Origin: Acidimicrobiia bacterium
Lineage (GTDB): Bacteria; Actinomycetota; Acidimicrobiia; Acidimicrobiales; Poriferisodalaceae
Length of the DNA stretch: 64,000 nucleotides
Direction of reading: 5' to 3'
Assembly (NCBI GenBank): GCA_022820925.1
Contig: JAJEEO010000002.1
Location: 62,001-126,000 of the forward strand
The translations under genes and the position numbers were made by a program. The notes below the pieces were generated by a model, which saw only the letters and a program-made list of their open reading frames with translations, did no database searches and was not told where the DNA came from. The first letter of the stretch is position 1, and each line of letters begins with the position of its first letter. Of the stretch, positions 28,241-37,043 are shown piece after piece.

Positions 28241-30592
28241 ATGCTTGGTCCGTATCGAGTGCTGGATCTGACTGACGAGCGCTGCTGGTTCGCGGGCAAC
28301 CTGCTGGCTCAGCTCGGCGCTGACGTGGTGCTGGTGGAGCCCCCGGGAGGGCGGCCGCGCGGCTACGCGTACGACGCCTACAACCGTGGCAAGCGATCGG
28401 CCGTTGCCTCGGACGCGGCCGCCGTCGCGGCGCTGGCGGCGGGGGCAGATGTGGTGCTGCACAACGACGGCACACCATTCGATCTCGATCTCGGCGCGCT
28501 GCGCGACGCCAACGACCGGCTCATCACAGTCCACATCACGCCGTGGGGCGAGACCGGCCCCAAGGTCGGCTGGCAGGCAACAGACCTGACGCTGTTCGCA
28601 TCCAGCGGCCAGCTGGCGGTGACCGGCGACAGCGATCGGCCTCCGGTGCGCATCAGCGTCCCGCAGGCCTGGCTGCACGCCAGCGCGCAAGCTGCGGTCG
28701 CTGCGTCGGTGGCTCTCGAGCATCGGGCCCGCACAGGGCGCGGCCAGCACGTCGACCTCTCGACACAGCAGGCGGTCTGCGAGACAGCCTTGTCAGCGAT
28801 CCTGTACGCCCCAGCCGGCTTGGCCGAGGTGCAACGCGAGGCGGGCGGGGTGCGCTTCGGCGACCTGATGCTGCGCACGATCTACCCCTGCCAAGACGGC
28901 TACATGATCGTCACTGTCGCTTTCGGTCCGATGATCGGGCCGATGGTGCAGCGCTTCCTGTCCTGGATGCATTCCGAAGGTTTCTGCGATGACGACATGC
29001 TGCACAAGGACTGGGTGAACCTCGCCCTGCTCTTGCAGAGCGGCGAGGAGAGCATCGATGTCATCCAGCAACTGATGGACAACATCGCTGCCTTCTGCTT
29101 GACCAAGACCAAGGCCGAGATGATCGAACGCGGCCTGCAGGATTCACTGCTGGTGTGCCCGGTCAACACCCTTCGAGACGTGCTCGACAGCCCGCAGCTG
29201 GCGGCTCGTGACTTCTGGGACGATGTCGGCGACGTCCGGCTGCCCGGGCGCTTCGTGCTCGCCACGGGCACGCCGCTCGCGCCGCTCAGCCAGGCTCCCG
29301 AGGCGGGTGCCCACACCGCGGAAGTGGCCGACGACTGGGCCTGCACCGATTCGGAACCGTCACCCAGCGAGCCACTGCCTGAAGGTGCACCTGCGGATCG
29401 TCCGTTGGCCGGGCTCAAGGTGGCAGACCTGGCTTGGGTCGCGGCAGCCCCGCTCGCCACCAAGATCCTCGCCCACTGGGGCGCCACGGTCGTGCGGGTC
29501 GAGACGCAGAATCGGCCTTGCCTGCTGCGGGGCGCATTGGGACATCGCGATGACGTGCCCGATCAGGAGAACGCCATCGCCTGGCATTCCACCAATGCCA
29601 ACAAGAAGACGATCTCGCTCGATCTGTCCAAGGCCGAGGCCCGTGAGGTCGTGCGTGATCTGGCTGGGTGGGCAGATGTGGTCGTCGAGTCGTTCACGCC
29701 CGGCACGATGGCCGCGTGGGGCTTGGGCTACGGAGATCTCCGGAAGATCAATCCGGATCTGGTAATGGTCTCGAGCTGCGTGATGGGCCAGACCGGTCCG
29801 TTCCGGCAGTTCGCAGGCTTCGGGAACATGGCGGCGTCGATCGCCGGGTTCTTCGATATCACCGGTTGGGAGGATCGGGGGCCAGCCGGCCCGTACCTGG
29901 CCTACACCGACTACTGCTCGCCGCGCTTCACCGTGTGCGCGCTGCTCGCGGCACTCGATCACCGCCGCCGCACGGGCGAGGGCCAGCACCTGGATTTCTC
30001 CCAGATGGAGGCAGCCGTGCACCTGCTGGCACCGGCGATCGCCGAGATGCAGGCCACCGGTGAGATGCGCAGCCGCCGCGGCAACGCCGACGACGAGATG
30101 GTGCCCCACGGCGTGTACCCGACGATGGGCGACGACGAGTGGATCGCCATCGCGGTGGAGGACGACGAATCGTGGCGCTCGCTGGCCACAGAGATGCGTC
30201 GGGAGGATCTCGCCGAGCTCGACAGCGCTGCCCGGCGAGAACGCCAAGCCGAGCTGGACGAGATTGTGACGGGGTTCACCTCCCGCCAGAACGGGCCGGG
30301 CCTCACCCATCGCCTGCAGGCGCATAGCATCGCCGCGCACCACGTGCAGAACTCCGGTGCCTGCCTCAACGACCCGCAGCTCGCCCATCGCGGTCATTTC
30401 CAGTGGGCGCCGCACGGTTACGTACGTCGGACCGTCGTCGACGCGATCCCCTACACGCTGTCTGCTGCGCACAACGGCTTTTCCTGGGCAGGTCCCACCT
30501 ACGGCGAGCACACCATGGAGATCCTCGGGGATCTGCTGGGCTACGACGCCGACCGCATCGCAGCGCTGGCCGTTGCCGAGGCGCTCGAATGA
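28241..30592 (+). CDS. Fused double class III (CaiB/BaiF) CoA-transferase
   Basis: 783 residues made of two family III CoA-transferase modules joined at about residue 385. Each half starts with a strand-loop typical of the family ([39 protein letters not shown]) and carries an RTGxGQH motif. The second half keeps the catalytic Asp at residue 557 (LAYTDYCSP). In the first half an ungapped alignment places Trp144 there, so that half is probably inactive or only structural. Class III enzymes work as interlocked dimers, so the fusion may be a self-contained pair. The ATG follows GGGGGG. Its stop overlaps the macro-domain gene. Confidence 0.88.
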   Translation: MLGPYRVLDLTDERCWFAGNLLAQLGADVVLVEPPGGRPRGYAYDAYNRGKRSAVASDAAAVAALAAGADVVLHNDGTPFDLDLGALRDANDRLITVHITPWGETGPKVGWQATDLTLFASSGQLAVTGDSDRPPVRISVPQAWLHASAQAAVAASVALEHRARTGRGQHVDLSTQQAVCETALSAILYAPAGLAEVQREAGGVRFGDLMLRTIYPCQDGYMIVTVAFGPMIGPMVQRFLSWMHSEGFCDDDMLHKDWVNLALLLQSGEESIDVIQQLMDNIAAFCLTKTKAEMIERGLQDSLLVCPVNTLRDVLDSPQLAARDFWDDVGDVRLPGRFVLATGTPLAPLSQAPEAGAHTAEVADDWACTDSEPSPSEPLPEGAPADRPLAGLKVADLAWVAAAPLATKILAHWGATVVRVETQNRPCLLRGALGHRDDVPDQENAIAWHSTNANKKTISLDLSKAEAREVVRDLAGWADVVVESFTPGTMAAWGLGYGDLRKINPDLVMVSSCVMGQTGPFRQFAGFGNMAASIAGFFDITGWEDRGPAGPYLAYTDYCSPRFTVCALLAALDHRRRTGEGQHLDFSQMEAAVHLLAPAIAEMQATGEMRSRRGNADDEMVPHGVYPTMGDDEWIAIAVEDDESWRSLATEMRREDLAELDSAARRERQAELDEIVTGFTSRQNGPGLTHRLQAHSIAAHHVQNSGACLNDPQLAHRGHFQWAPHGYVRRTVVDAIPYTLSAAHNGFSWAGPTYGEHTMEILGDLLGYDADRIAALAVAEALE

Positions 30593-31104
30593 GCGGCGAT
30601 CCGCCGTCGCCGCGGCTGGAGCTGGCCGTCGGCGACATCACGTCTGAGCAGGTCGACGCGATCGTGAATGCGGCCAATGAGACGCTGCTGGGAGGGGGCG
30701 GTGTCGACGGCGCCATCCACCGCGCTGCCGGCCCTGACCTGCTCGCTCACTGCCGGACGCTCGGCGGCTGCCCCACCGGTCAGGCCAAAGTCACGCCCGG
30801 ATTCGGGCTGGCTGCACGATGGGTCATCCACACGGTCGGTCCGATCTGGCACGGGGGTGACCAGGGCGAACCCGAGCTGCTGGCCTCGTGCTACCAGCAA
30901 TCGCTGGCCCGGGCCGACGAAGTCGGCGCCCGCTCAGTCGCCTTCCCGGCAATCTCGACCGGCGTGTACGGCTACCCGATGGCACCTGCCACACAGATCG
31001 CCGTCAACACCGTCCGCAGCACGCCGACACACGTCGATCTGGTCCGCTTCGCCTGTTTCAACGACGAAGCGTTGAGCGCCTACCGAACGGCGCTGGCAGA
31101 TTGA
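30589..31104 (+). CDS. Macro-domain protein (ADP-ribose/O-acetyl-ADP-ribose hydrolase type)
   Basis: 171 residues, a single complete macro domain. Visible motifs are [20 protein letters not shown] near 21-40 and [12 protein letters not shown] near 120, both contacting ADP-ribose in YmdB-like O-acetyl-ADP-ribose deacetylases and ADP-ribosyl hydrolases. The ATG overlaps the stop of the CoA-transferase gene (ATGA), so it is probably co-translated, an unusual partnership. It could also clean up ADP-ribose-1-phosphate-type metabolites. Confidence 0.92.
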   Translation: MSGDPPSPRLELAVGDITSEQVDAIVNAANETLLGGGGVDGAIHRAAGPDLLAHCRTLGGCPTGQAKVTPGFGLAARWVIHTVGPIWHGGDQGEPELLASCYQQSLARADEVGARSVAFPAISTGVYGYPMAPATQIAVNTVRSTPTHVDLVRFACFNDEALSAYRTALAD

Positions 31105-31175
31105 ACGAGGAGTGACATCGCGTTCTGCGAGCATTCACGGACGATTGACAGATTCCCGGATAAGACTCGGTCGTT

Positions 31176-32756
31176 GTGAGCCTGAGATCGCGCTGCTCGA
31201 CAGCGCTCATGCTGGCCCTGGCCGTCAGTGCTGTGCACGTCGTGACGACAGCGGCGCCAGTGGCCGCCCATACCGGCCTGGAGTCTTCGCAACCATCTGA
31301 CGGGCAGGTCGTCGTTGAGCCAGTCGGAAGCATCTCGCTGACCTTCAATCGCCCGGTCGAGCCAGCGGGCGACGGGTTCACTGTGTCCCAAGGACCAGGC
31401 CAACAATTCCTGCCTGACTCGTTGAGCTCAGCCGACAATCGGGTGTGGCGGTTGCACTTCGATACGCCGCTGGGCAACGGCGTCTATGAGGTTTCGTGGC
31501 GGGTGACGGCAGAGGATGGCCACGTCGTCGAGGGCACGTTCGCATTCACCGTCGATGTGCCGGTTGCCGAATCCCCCGCAGAGTCGTCCACGGACTCCGC
31601 CACAGACCCACCAACGGAACCCTCTGACAGCGCCGCTGGAGCAGGCGACGTTGCCGAGGAGCCGCCCACGGGCACGAGCGCGGCAGGCAGCGCCGACGCC
31701 GGATCGACGAGTCCGACGACCACGTTGGCGGCAGGCGGCGAGACGCCGTCGGTGGCCACAGCAGCGCCTCCCCCGACGGCAGCATCGGTGGCCACAGCAG
31801 CCGCGGAATCCGGTGATGCGCCCGGGGACGGCACACCCCGCCAGGCGCGACGCAGCTCAGGAGCCACAGGAGCCGAACGGCTGGCAGAGGCCTTGCGAAT
31901 CCTGGGTCTGCTCGCGACGCTGGCCATCGTCGGCGGGCTCGCATTTGCCGCGTTCATCGTGCGCGGTGAGCCATCGGAACGAGCCCGAGTGCACCGCGTG
32001 CTGTTCATCAGCGGGATCGTCCTCGTCGCCGCGGCCGTGGCGACCGCGCTGACCCAAGCGGCTGTATTCGAGGATGACTGGGGTGCAGTCGTGTCCCCTG
32101 ATGCGATCGCCGACGCACTCACGGCGCCCTTGGGCATCGCCGTCGGCTCGCGCGTGCTCGGCGGCCTCGTCGTACTTGCCCACGCGCGCCCGCACGCTAC
32201 GAGTGCCGGCCGGATCCGCTTCCGCACCCTCGGGTTGATCGGCGCGGCGCTGGTGACTGTCTCGTATTCCTTCGACGGTCACACGGTCACTGAGGGGCCG
32301 AGACTGCTGCACGCCGCGGCCAACGCGACCCATGTGACTGCTGCTGCCGTGTGGAGCGGAGGCCTGGTGTTGCTCGCCGACGTGCTCCGGCGCCGTCGCG
32401 GTGAAGCCGGGTTGGTCGGGCCGGTGATGCGTTTCTCGCAGTTGGCATCTGTGTCGCTCGTGCTCGCCGGTGTCGCCGGCACCGTTATGGCCGTGCTCGT
32501 GATGGATCGATTTGCCGATCTATGGTCAACGGGATGGGGTCGCCTGCTGATGGCAAAGATTGCCCTCGTGGCCTTGGCCGCGGTGATCGGTGCGCGCAAT
32601 CGCTGGGTGCACATGCCGACAGCGGCACAGCACGCCAGGATGCAAGCGCAGCCCTTGGTTCAGCAGGGCCTCCTCAGGGCAGTGAGCATCGAGGCCGCCG
32701 TCCTGGTGGCGGCCGGCGTCGTCACGGCGTTCCTGGTCGGAGCGTCCGCCCTGTGA
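31176..32756 (+). CDS. CopC-CopD fusion, copper-handling membrane protein
   Basis: 526 residues. A signal peptide ends near VAA|HTG, which leaves His32 as the mature N-terminus, a known copper ligand of CopC; the second ligand region is TAEDGHVVEG. A CopC beta-domain spans to about residue 130. A Ser/Thr/Ala/Pro-rich linker (about 130-225) leads to a CopD-type domain with roughly eight membrane helices, including HTVTEGPRLLHAAANATHV. Resembles Bacillus YcnJ in layout and probably takes up copper. The GTG start is followed by a cytochrome c gene whose start overlaps its stop. Confidence 0.87.
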   Translation: MSLRSRCSTALMLALAVSAVHVVTTAAPVAAHTGLESSQPSDGQVVVEPVGSISLTFNRPVEPAGDGFTVSQGPGQQFLPDSLSSADNRVWRLHFDTPLGNGVYEVSWRVTAEDGHVVEGTFAFTVDVPVAESPAESSTDSATDPPTEPSDSAAGAGDVAEEPPTGTSAAGSADAGSTSPTTTLAAGGETPSVATAAPPPTAASVATAAAESGDAPGDGTPRQARRSSGATGAERLAEALRILGLLATLAIVGGLAFAAFIVRGEPSERARVHRVLFISGIVLVAAAVATALTQAAVFEDDWGAVVSPDAIADALTAPLGIAVGSRVLGGLVVLAHARPHATSAGRIRFRTLGLIGAALVTVSYSFDGHTVTEGPRLLHAAANATHVTAAAVWSGGLVLLADVLRRRRGEAGLVGPVMRFSQLASVSLVLAGVAGTVMAVLVMDRFADLWSTGWGRLLMAKIALVALAAVIGARNRWVHMPTAAQHARMQAQPLVQQGLLRAVSIEAAVLVAAGVVTAFLVGASAL

Positions 32757-33202
32757 CCCGACTCAGGACCTCGCTCCCGTGGGCAGCAACCATGGTCGCC
32801 GTGTGCGCGATCGCCCTTGCGTGCGCTGCCGATGCCGATGATGCGGACGACGCATCGTCCGCCGAGCCGGCACCCACGGTCACGTCGGACGCACCTCCGC
32901 CTCCGACAACCGCTGCTGCGCCGGCTGTGCCCGACGGTGCCGCGGTGTACCAGCAGTACTGCGCCGAGTGTCACGGCGTCGACCTGCGCGGCACCGACAA
33001 GGGTCCCTCGCAGCTCTCGATCGTCTACGAGCCGAACCATCACGGCGATTACGCGTACCGAGTGGCCATCCGCGACGGCACTCGGGAACACCACTGGTGG
33101 TTCGGCGACATGCCACCCGTGGAGGGCATCGACGATCTTGAGATCGAGAAGGTGATCAGCTACATCCGCGCCGAGCAGGAGCGCCTCGGCTTCGAGGAGT
33201 GA
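32753..33202 (+). CDS. Membrane-anchored c-type cytochrome
   Basis: 149 residues. The single haem site is Cys70-Ala-Glu-Cys73-His74 (YCAECHGVDLRG) and the probable sixth ligand is Met120 (FGDMPPVEG). The N-terminus is hydrophobic and ends ALAC, so it may be a lipoprotein anchor; the following ~35 residues are Asp/Ala/Pro/Thr-rich linker. It is translationally coupled to the CopC-CopD gene (GTGA overlap). A link between copper delivery and a respiratory chain is plausible. Confidence 0.9.
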   Translation: MTRLRTSLPWAATMVAVCAIALACAADADDADDASSAEPAPTVTSDAPPPPTTAAAPAVPDGAAVYQQYCAECHGVDLRGTDKGPSQLSIVYEPNHHGDYAYRVAIRDGTREHHWWFGDMPPVEGIDDLEIEKVISYIRAEQERLGFEE

Positions 33203-33259
33203 CCCGCAATCGTCGTTGCGACTTCAGGATTCGACCGGCTGCGTGGTCCTAATCTCACG

Positions 33260-33280
33260 GCACTCGGCCGAACCGAGTGC
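33260..33280. promoter_or_regulatory. Perfect 8-bp inverted repeat upstream of SDR
   Basis: GCACTCGG and CCGAGTGC arms flank a 5-base loop, 33 bases before the ATG at 33313 and 57 bases after the cytochrome c gene. It could be a repressor operator for the SDR gene or a short terminator of the preceding operon; no T-run follows. Confidence 0.4.
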
Positions 33281-33312
33281 TCGTACCCGCGACAACGAAC
33301 GGAGGCAACGAC

Positions 33313-34125
33313 ATGCCCAAGCGGATCCTGCTCACCGGAGCCTCGACGGGCATCGGGAATGCGACTTTGCAGCGACTCGTCGCCGAAGGTCACGAGGTCG
33401 TCAACCTCGACATCAAGGACGCCCCTGACGGCGCTGCGGAACATCATCACTGCGATCTGTCGGATCCGGCTTCGATCGAGAGCGTGGTCGCCGGTCTTGA
33501 CGGCACGTTCGACGGTCTGGGCAACATCGCCGGCGTGGCCGGGAGTATGGGCGCCGAACTCGTGCTGCGGGTGAACGTGTACGGGCTGCGGCACATCACC
33601 GAGACGCTGCTGGCTGCGGGCAGGCTCAACGATTGCGCGTCGATCGTGAACATCGCGTCGCTCGCCGGCATGGTGTGGGATAGGCACCGCGACCGGATTG
33701 CGGAGTTGGACGCAGCCGAGGACTTCGCTGCGGGCATCGAGGTTGCGCAGGCATATGACCGGGGAGGCCCGAACGCCTACACGCTGTCGAAGGAATGGGT
33801 GGTGTCCTACACCAAGCAGCTCGCGGGCCAGGTGCTCGACCGTGGCATCCGGGTCAACTCGGTCAGTCCCGGTCCGGTGAACACTCCCCTGTTCCCGTAC
33901 TTCGAACAGGACGCGGGCGTCGAGCAGATGGCGTGGCTGAACGAACAGGTCGGCCGGGTTGCTACCCCCGAGGACCAGGCCGAGGTGGTGACCTGGCTGC
34001 TGGTCGGCGATTCGGGCTGGGTCAACGGCGTGGACCTGCCGGTCGACGGCGGCCTCTCAGCAGGCATGACCGTCGGATGGGCCAACCCCAAGGACTCGCC
34101 CGCATCACGTTCGCGCCGCTCGTGA
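33313..34125 (+). CDS. Short-chain dehydrogenase/reductase, coniferyl-alcohol or 3-alpha-hydroxysteroid dehydrogenase-like
   Basis: 270 residues. The coenzyme loop is ILLTGASTGIGNATL, the catalytic motif is NAYTLSKEWVVSY with Tyr and Lys, and VVNLDIKD suggests NAD. The long insert between the fifth strand and the active site (DRHRDRIAELDAAEDFAAG) is a feature of the 3-alpha-HSD/coniferyl-alcohol dehydrogenase branch. A GGAGG site precedes the ATG. The neighbouring gene downstream is interrupted by a scar containing VapBC. Confidence 0.9.
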   Translation: MPKRILLTGASTGIGNATLQRLVAEGHEVVNLDIKDAPDGAAEHHHCDLSDPASIESVVAGLDGTFDGLGNIAGVAGSMGAELVLRVNVYGLRHITETLLAAGRLNDCASIVNIASLAGMVWDRHRDRIAELDAAEDFAAGIEVAQAYDRGGPNAYTLSKEWVVSYTKQLAGQVLDRGIRVNSVSPGPVNTPLFPYFEQDAGVEQMAWLNEQVGRVATPEDQAEVVTWLLVGDSGWVNGVDLPVDGGLSAGMTVGWANPKDSPASRSRRS

Positions 34126-34167
34126 GCGCTGCAATGCTGTAGCTCGACTCGTGACTGCACCGCACAC

Positions 34168-34190
34168 ATGACCTCTGCAACCGGGCTCGT
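34168..34190 (+). pseudogene. Remnant of the alcohol dehydrogenase 5' end
   Basis: 23 bases beginning ATGACCTC match the first codons of the zinc alcohol dehydrogenase at 35386-35408 with only two differences (both start M-T-S-A-T-G-L-V). The reading frame ends soon after. The two copies bracket VapBC and an esterase-cyclase-like remnant. Confidence 0.65.
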
Positions 34191-34205
34191 TCGCACTCCG
34201 ACAGG

Positions 34206-34586
34206 TCAAACAGGGATCACCTTCACGCGGAGCCGAGCTGCATCGGCGAGCGAATCGATGTCGGCCGGGTCGGAGGTCACAATCTGATCACCGGGGCGGC
34301 ACAGTGCGACGAGTGCCGCGTCGATGGCGTCAGTCAGGCCGGCCCTCGCCAACAGGACACCGGCCCTGCGACCGAGGTCATTGTCGAGCGGAACGACAAG
34401 GGTGCCGAGCATTGCCCTCGCCAACCGGACCTGCCGTCCCGATCCGCCTCGCCACACCTGCGCCACAATGCCCCCGTGGGTCAGCGGCGGGCTGCCTTGG
34501 AGGAGTGCATCGTCCACCCTTCGCCAGAGGGCCCGATCGTTACGCTCCAACGCGATGAACGCGCCTGCGTCAAGCACCAAGCTCAC
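34206..34586 (-). CDS. vapC: VapC-type PIN-domain ribonuclease toxin
   Basis: 126 residues. The N-terminal acid is Asp6 in LVLDAGAFIALERND, and the later acidic positions are in AGLTDAIDAALVAL and VTSDPADIDSL, giving a complete PIN-type metal site. The GTG start at 34586 overlaps the antitoxin gene by 17 bases; the frame continues upstream only as a shadow of that gene. VapC proteins cut RNA, typically tRNA or rRNA. Confidence 0.88.
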   Translation of the reverse strand: MSLVLDAGAFIALERNDRALWRRVDDALLQGSPPLTHGGIVAQVWRGGSGRQVRLARAMLGTLVVPLDNDLGRRAGVLLARAGLTDAIDAALVALCRPGDQIVTSDPADIDSLADAARLRVKVIPV

Positions 34587-34869
34587 GCTGTGACCTTCGA
34601 CGTACCCCGTCGGCGCGGACCTGCTCGGCGGCGATCTCGTCGAGCCGACGTTGCTCCGCCACTTCCTCCGGGGTGATCTTGCCGAACTCTGCTTCGTAAT
34701 CCGCAATTGCCTCGCCGAGTGCTTTGAGGCGGCGTCTGTTCTCGCTCTTGTCGGCCATCGCCTGATTTACCCAGGCGCTCACTGACGAAGCGTCGCCGTC
34801 GTTCACCGCAGCGCGGGCTTCATCAAGAAGATCTGCATCGATCGTCAAGGTAACCCGACGCTTTGTCAT
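34570..34869 (-). CDS. vapB: VapB-type ribbon-helix-helix antitoxin
   Basis: 99 residues. The N-terminus RRVTLTIDADLLDEA fits the ribbon-helix-helix DNA-binding beta strand and first helix; the charged helical tail (ITPEEVAEQRRLDEIAAEQ) would wrap the toxin. It precedes and overlaps vapC, the normal order. The ATG has a TACGAT -10-like hexamer six bases upstream, as expected for a leaderless, self-repressed operon. Confidence 0.85.
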   Translation of the reverse strand: MTKRRVTLTIDADLLDEARAAVNDGDASSVSAWVNQAMADKSENRRRLKALGEAIADYEAEFGKITPEEVAEQRRLDEIAAEQVRADGVRRRSQRELGA

Positions 34870-34875
34870 ACCTTC

Positions 34876-34881
34876 ATCGTA
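34876..34881 (-). promoter_or_regulatory. Leaderless -10 element for vapBC
   Basis: TACGAT on the minus strand ends six bases before the vapB ATG at 34869, leaving no room for a normal leader. The GAAGGT in between is too close to the ATG to be a good ribosome-binding site. Confidence 0.45.
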
Positions 34882-34974
34882 TTGCGGGCGCGCCAGCGCA
34901 CACGCGCCCGGCGCGCTGCCGCCGCCCAGATGCTGCCCACGATCTTCGAGGCGGCGAGCAGTGCACGGTCAGGC

Positions 34975-35050
34975 GGCAGCGAGCTCGGACATACGAGCGA
35001 GCACCTCTACTTGGCAGCGAGCTCAGACATGCGAGCAAGCACATCGACAC
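34975..35050. repeat. 38-bp imperfect tandem repeat, two copies
   Basis: Copies at 34975-35012 and 35013-35050 share most bases, with the central run GGCAGCGAGCTC at each start. The second copy encodes the last residues of the esterase-cyclase-like remnant (ARMSELAAK); the first copy includes its TAG stop and continues beyond it. Confidence 0.8.
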
Positions 35051-35306
35051 CGATCTGGTCGTAGACGTGCAGCAGGTCGATGAGCACCCAGTTCTCCCGG
35101 ATCTTGCGCTCAACTGAGCCATCGGGCCCCTCCCGCCGCTCGACGCGCCAGAAGTCCAAGCTGCGCATCGTGATCTGCTGACCGGAGGCCGCGATGCCGA
35201 TAGGGAAGGCTGATGCCCGATGCGGTGCTGCATACGCAACCATCGTGAACGACGGTCGGCAACTCCGCACTCTGCGCTCAGGCAGCGACTGGACCAGCGA
35301 CAACAC
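35007..35306 (-). pseudogene. C-terminal remnant of an ester cyclase (SnoaL-like) gene
   Basis: Only about the last 55 residues look like protein: MRSLDFWRVERREG, KIRENWVLIDLLHVYDQIG, DVLARM. This is the C-terminal end of ester-cyclase-type SnoaL proteins, which are normally 130-330 residues. The preceding ~45 residues do not resemble the family, and I find no upstream remainder, so it is a truncated fragment. The bases from 34870 to 35006 hold the tandem repeat but no gene; 35307-35385 shows nothing recognisable beyond the ribosome-binding site of the next gene. Confidence 0.6.
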
Positions 35307-35385
35307 TCACGAACTCGTGCAATAGCGTGATGGCGGGCCGGCGGCACGCCGCGTGGCCCGTCGCACCACCCTTGGAGCCGCTGGC

Positions 35386-36477
35386 ATGACCTCCGCAACC
35401 GGCCTCGTGCTCACCGAACCGCGATCCTTTCAGCAGCGCAGCTTCGAGCTGCCCGAGGTCGGCGCAGACGACGGGCTGCTGCGGATCGAGGCGTGCGGGC
35501 TGTGCGGCACCGATCACGAGCAATACACGGGGCACATCACCAACCGACATGCGTTCATCCCCGGGCACGAGGTGATCGGCGTGGTGGAGGAACTGGGCGA
35601 TGCTGCCGCTCAGCGGTGGGGCGTGAACGCGGGGCAGCGGGTGGCGGTCGAGGTGTTCCTGTCGTGCCGGGACTGCGAGCAGTGCCGATTGGGGCTCTAC
35701 CGGCGGTGCGAGCGCAACGGGCTGGCCACGATGGTCGGCTTCACCGACGCTGACACGCCGCCGGGTCTCGGCGGCGGGTACGCCTCGCACCTGTACCTCC
35801 GGCCCGACTCGATGCTGATGGCAGTGCCCGACGAGCTGGATCCGGTCACCGCCACGCTGTTCAACCCGCTGGGCGCCGGGATCCGATGGGCGGTGGAGAT
35901 CCCCGATACTCAGCCCGGCGATGTGGTGGCCATCCTGGGACCTGGCGTACGCGGTCTGTGCTCGGCTGCGGCGGCAAAGGAGGCTGGTGCCGGCTTCGTC
36001 ATGGTGACCGGCTTGGGCGAACGTGACGCCGAGCGTCTCGCGCTGGCCCCGGCATTCGGTGCCGACCTAGCGGTGGATGTCGCCGAGACCGACCCCAACC
36101 GTGCGCTGCGTGATGCCGCCGGCGCCAAGGCCGACGTCGTCATCGATGTCACGGCCAAAGCACCCGCCGCTCTCGCACAAGCGGTCCAGCTCGCTCGGCC
36201 CGGCGGCACGATCGTGCTTGCGGGCACCCGCGGCTCCCCCGAGACGCCGGGCTTCGACCCCGACCACATCGTCTACAAGGAGCTGCGAATCTTCGGAGCG
36301 CTGGGCGTCGACGTCACTGCCTACCGCAAAGCGCTCGACCTGCTGGTGTCAGGCCGCTACCCCTTCGCGGAATTGCCCCGCCAAGTAGCGGGCTTCGACG
36401 ACCTCGAGCCCCTCATCCAGACGCTCGCCGGCGAGCGCCCCGGCAGTCCGCCAGTTCATGGCGTCTTCGCGCCATGA
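35386..36477 (+). CDS. Zinc-dependent alcohol dehydrogenase (MDR family)
   Basis: 363 residues. The catalytic zinc site is ACGLCGTDHEQYTGH and GHEVIGVVEE; the structural zinc cysteines are in CRDCEQCRLGLYRRC. The cofactor loop is VAILGPGVRGLCSA. Compared with typical MDR enzymes the third Gly of the GxGxxG is replaced (GPGVRG is kept). The ATG at 35386 has GGAG eight bases upstream. Its 3' end, including the stop, lies in a hairpin that is tandemly repeated downstream. The thioesterase and membrane-protein genes follow. Confidence 0.9.
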   Translation: MTSATGLVLTEPRSFQQRSFELPEVGADDGLLRIEACGLCGTDHEQYTGHITNRHAFIPGHEVIGVVEELGDAAAQRWGVNAGQRVAVEVFLSCRDCEQCRLGLYRRCERNGLATMVGFTDADTPPGLGGGYASHLYLRPDSMLMAVPDELDPVTATLFNPLGAGIRWAVEIPDTQPGDVVAILGPGVRGLCSAAAAKEAGAGFVMVTGLGERDAERLALAPAFGADLAVDVAETDPNRALRDAAGAKADVVIDVTAKAPAALAQAVQLARPGGTIVLAGTRGSPETPGFDPDHIVYKELRIFGALGVDVTAYRKALDLLVSGRYPFAELPRQVAGFDDLEPLIQTLAGERPGSPPVHGVFAP

Positions 36478-36546
36478 ACCATCAAACACAGCATGGCGTC
36501 TTTGCGCCGTGAACCATCAAACACAGCACGGAGTGTTCGCACCGAG
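36457..36546. repeat. 35-bp tandem repeat with hairpin, two copies plus a decayed third
   Basis: Copies at 36457-36491 and 36492-36526, then a diverged copy from 36527. Each begins with arms CATGGCG and CGCCATG around a 6-base loop containing TTCG (second copy has one G-T wobble; third keeps GTG-TTCG-CAC). The first copy holds the last five codons and the stop of the alcohol dehydrogenase gene; the others lie beyond it. Confidence 0.88.
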
Positions 36547-36572
36547 TCCAGCCGAGTACTAGGAGACCATGC

Positions 36573-37016
36573 ATGAGCCGCCCGACCTTCGAGACGTTCA
36601 ACCAGAAGTGGGCCGACAAGGTGATCGGCCGGGTGTCGCGCAGCGGCATCGACGGCTACCTGGGCATCAAGGCGACCGAGTTCGAAGCCGGTCGCCTGGT
36701 GTGCGAGATGCCGATCACGGACGAGCTCATCACCGCGATGGGCACCATGCACGGCGGCTGCCTCTCGGCCATGTGTGACCACGTGCTGGGCGTGGTCATG
36801 TACCCCGTCATGCCGCCCGGCTACTGGGCAGCCACCACTGAATTCAAGATCAATCTGCTGGCGCCGGTCACCGGCGGCACCTGCGTCGCCACTGCCGAGA
36901 TCATCTCCATGAGCAAGCGGCTGGCCGTCGTGCGCATCGAGATCACCAACGGCGACCGCATGGTTGCCGTCGCCCAAGGCACCACCACCATCGTCGCCCC
37001 CAAGAACGCCAGCTGA
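36573..37016 (+). CDS. PaaI-type hotdog-fold acyl-CoA thioesterase
   Basis: 147 residues, single hotdog domain. The active-site segment is AMGTMHGGCLSAMCDHVLG near 55, matching the HGG(x)xxxxxD layout of PaaI/YbgC-like thioesterases; the central strands TTEFKINLLAPVTGG and ATAEIISMSKRLAVV complete the fold. GGAG is seven bases upstream of the ATG. Likely hydrolyses an acyl- or aroyl-CoA from the surrounding catabolic genes. Confidence 0.9.
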   Translation: MSRPTFETFNQKWADKVIGRVSRSGIDGYLGIKATEFEAGRLVCEMPITDELITAMGTMHGGCLSAMCDHVLGVVMYPVMPPGYWAATTEFKINLLAPVTGGTCVATAEIISMSKRLAVVRIEITNGDRMVAVAQGTTTIVAPKNAS

Positions 37017-37043
37017 CGCTGCCTACGGAAGGAGTGCCACCCA

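Noticed and set aside
31145..31150. TTGACA as a -35 element upstream of the CopC-CopD gene
   Set aside because: No -10 hexamer lies 16-18 bases further on (CGGTCG there); the match is probably chance.
34882..35398. Plus- and minus-strand frames in the VapBC-to-alcohol-dehydrogenase gap
   Set aside because: They are Arg/Ser/Cys-rich, with no ribosome-binding site or family likeness, apart from the ester-cyclase fragment kept as a pseudogene.
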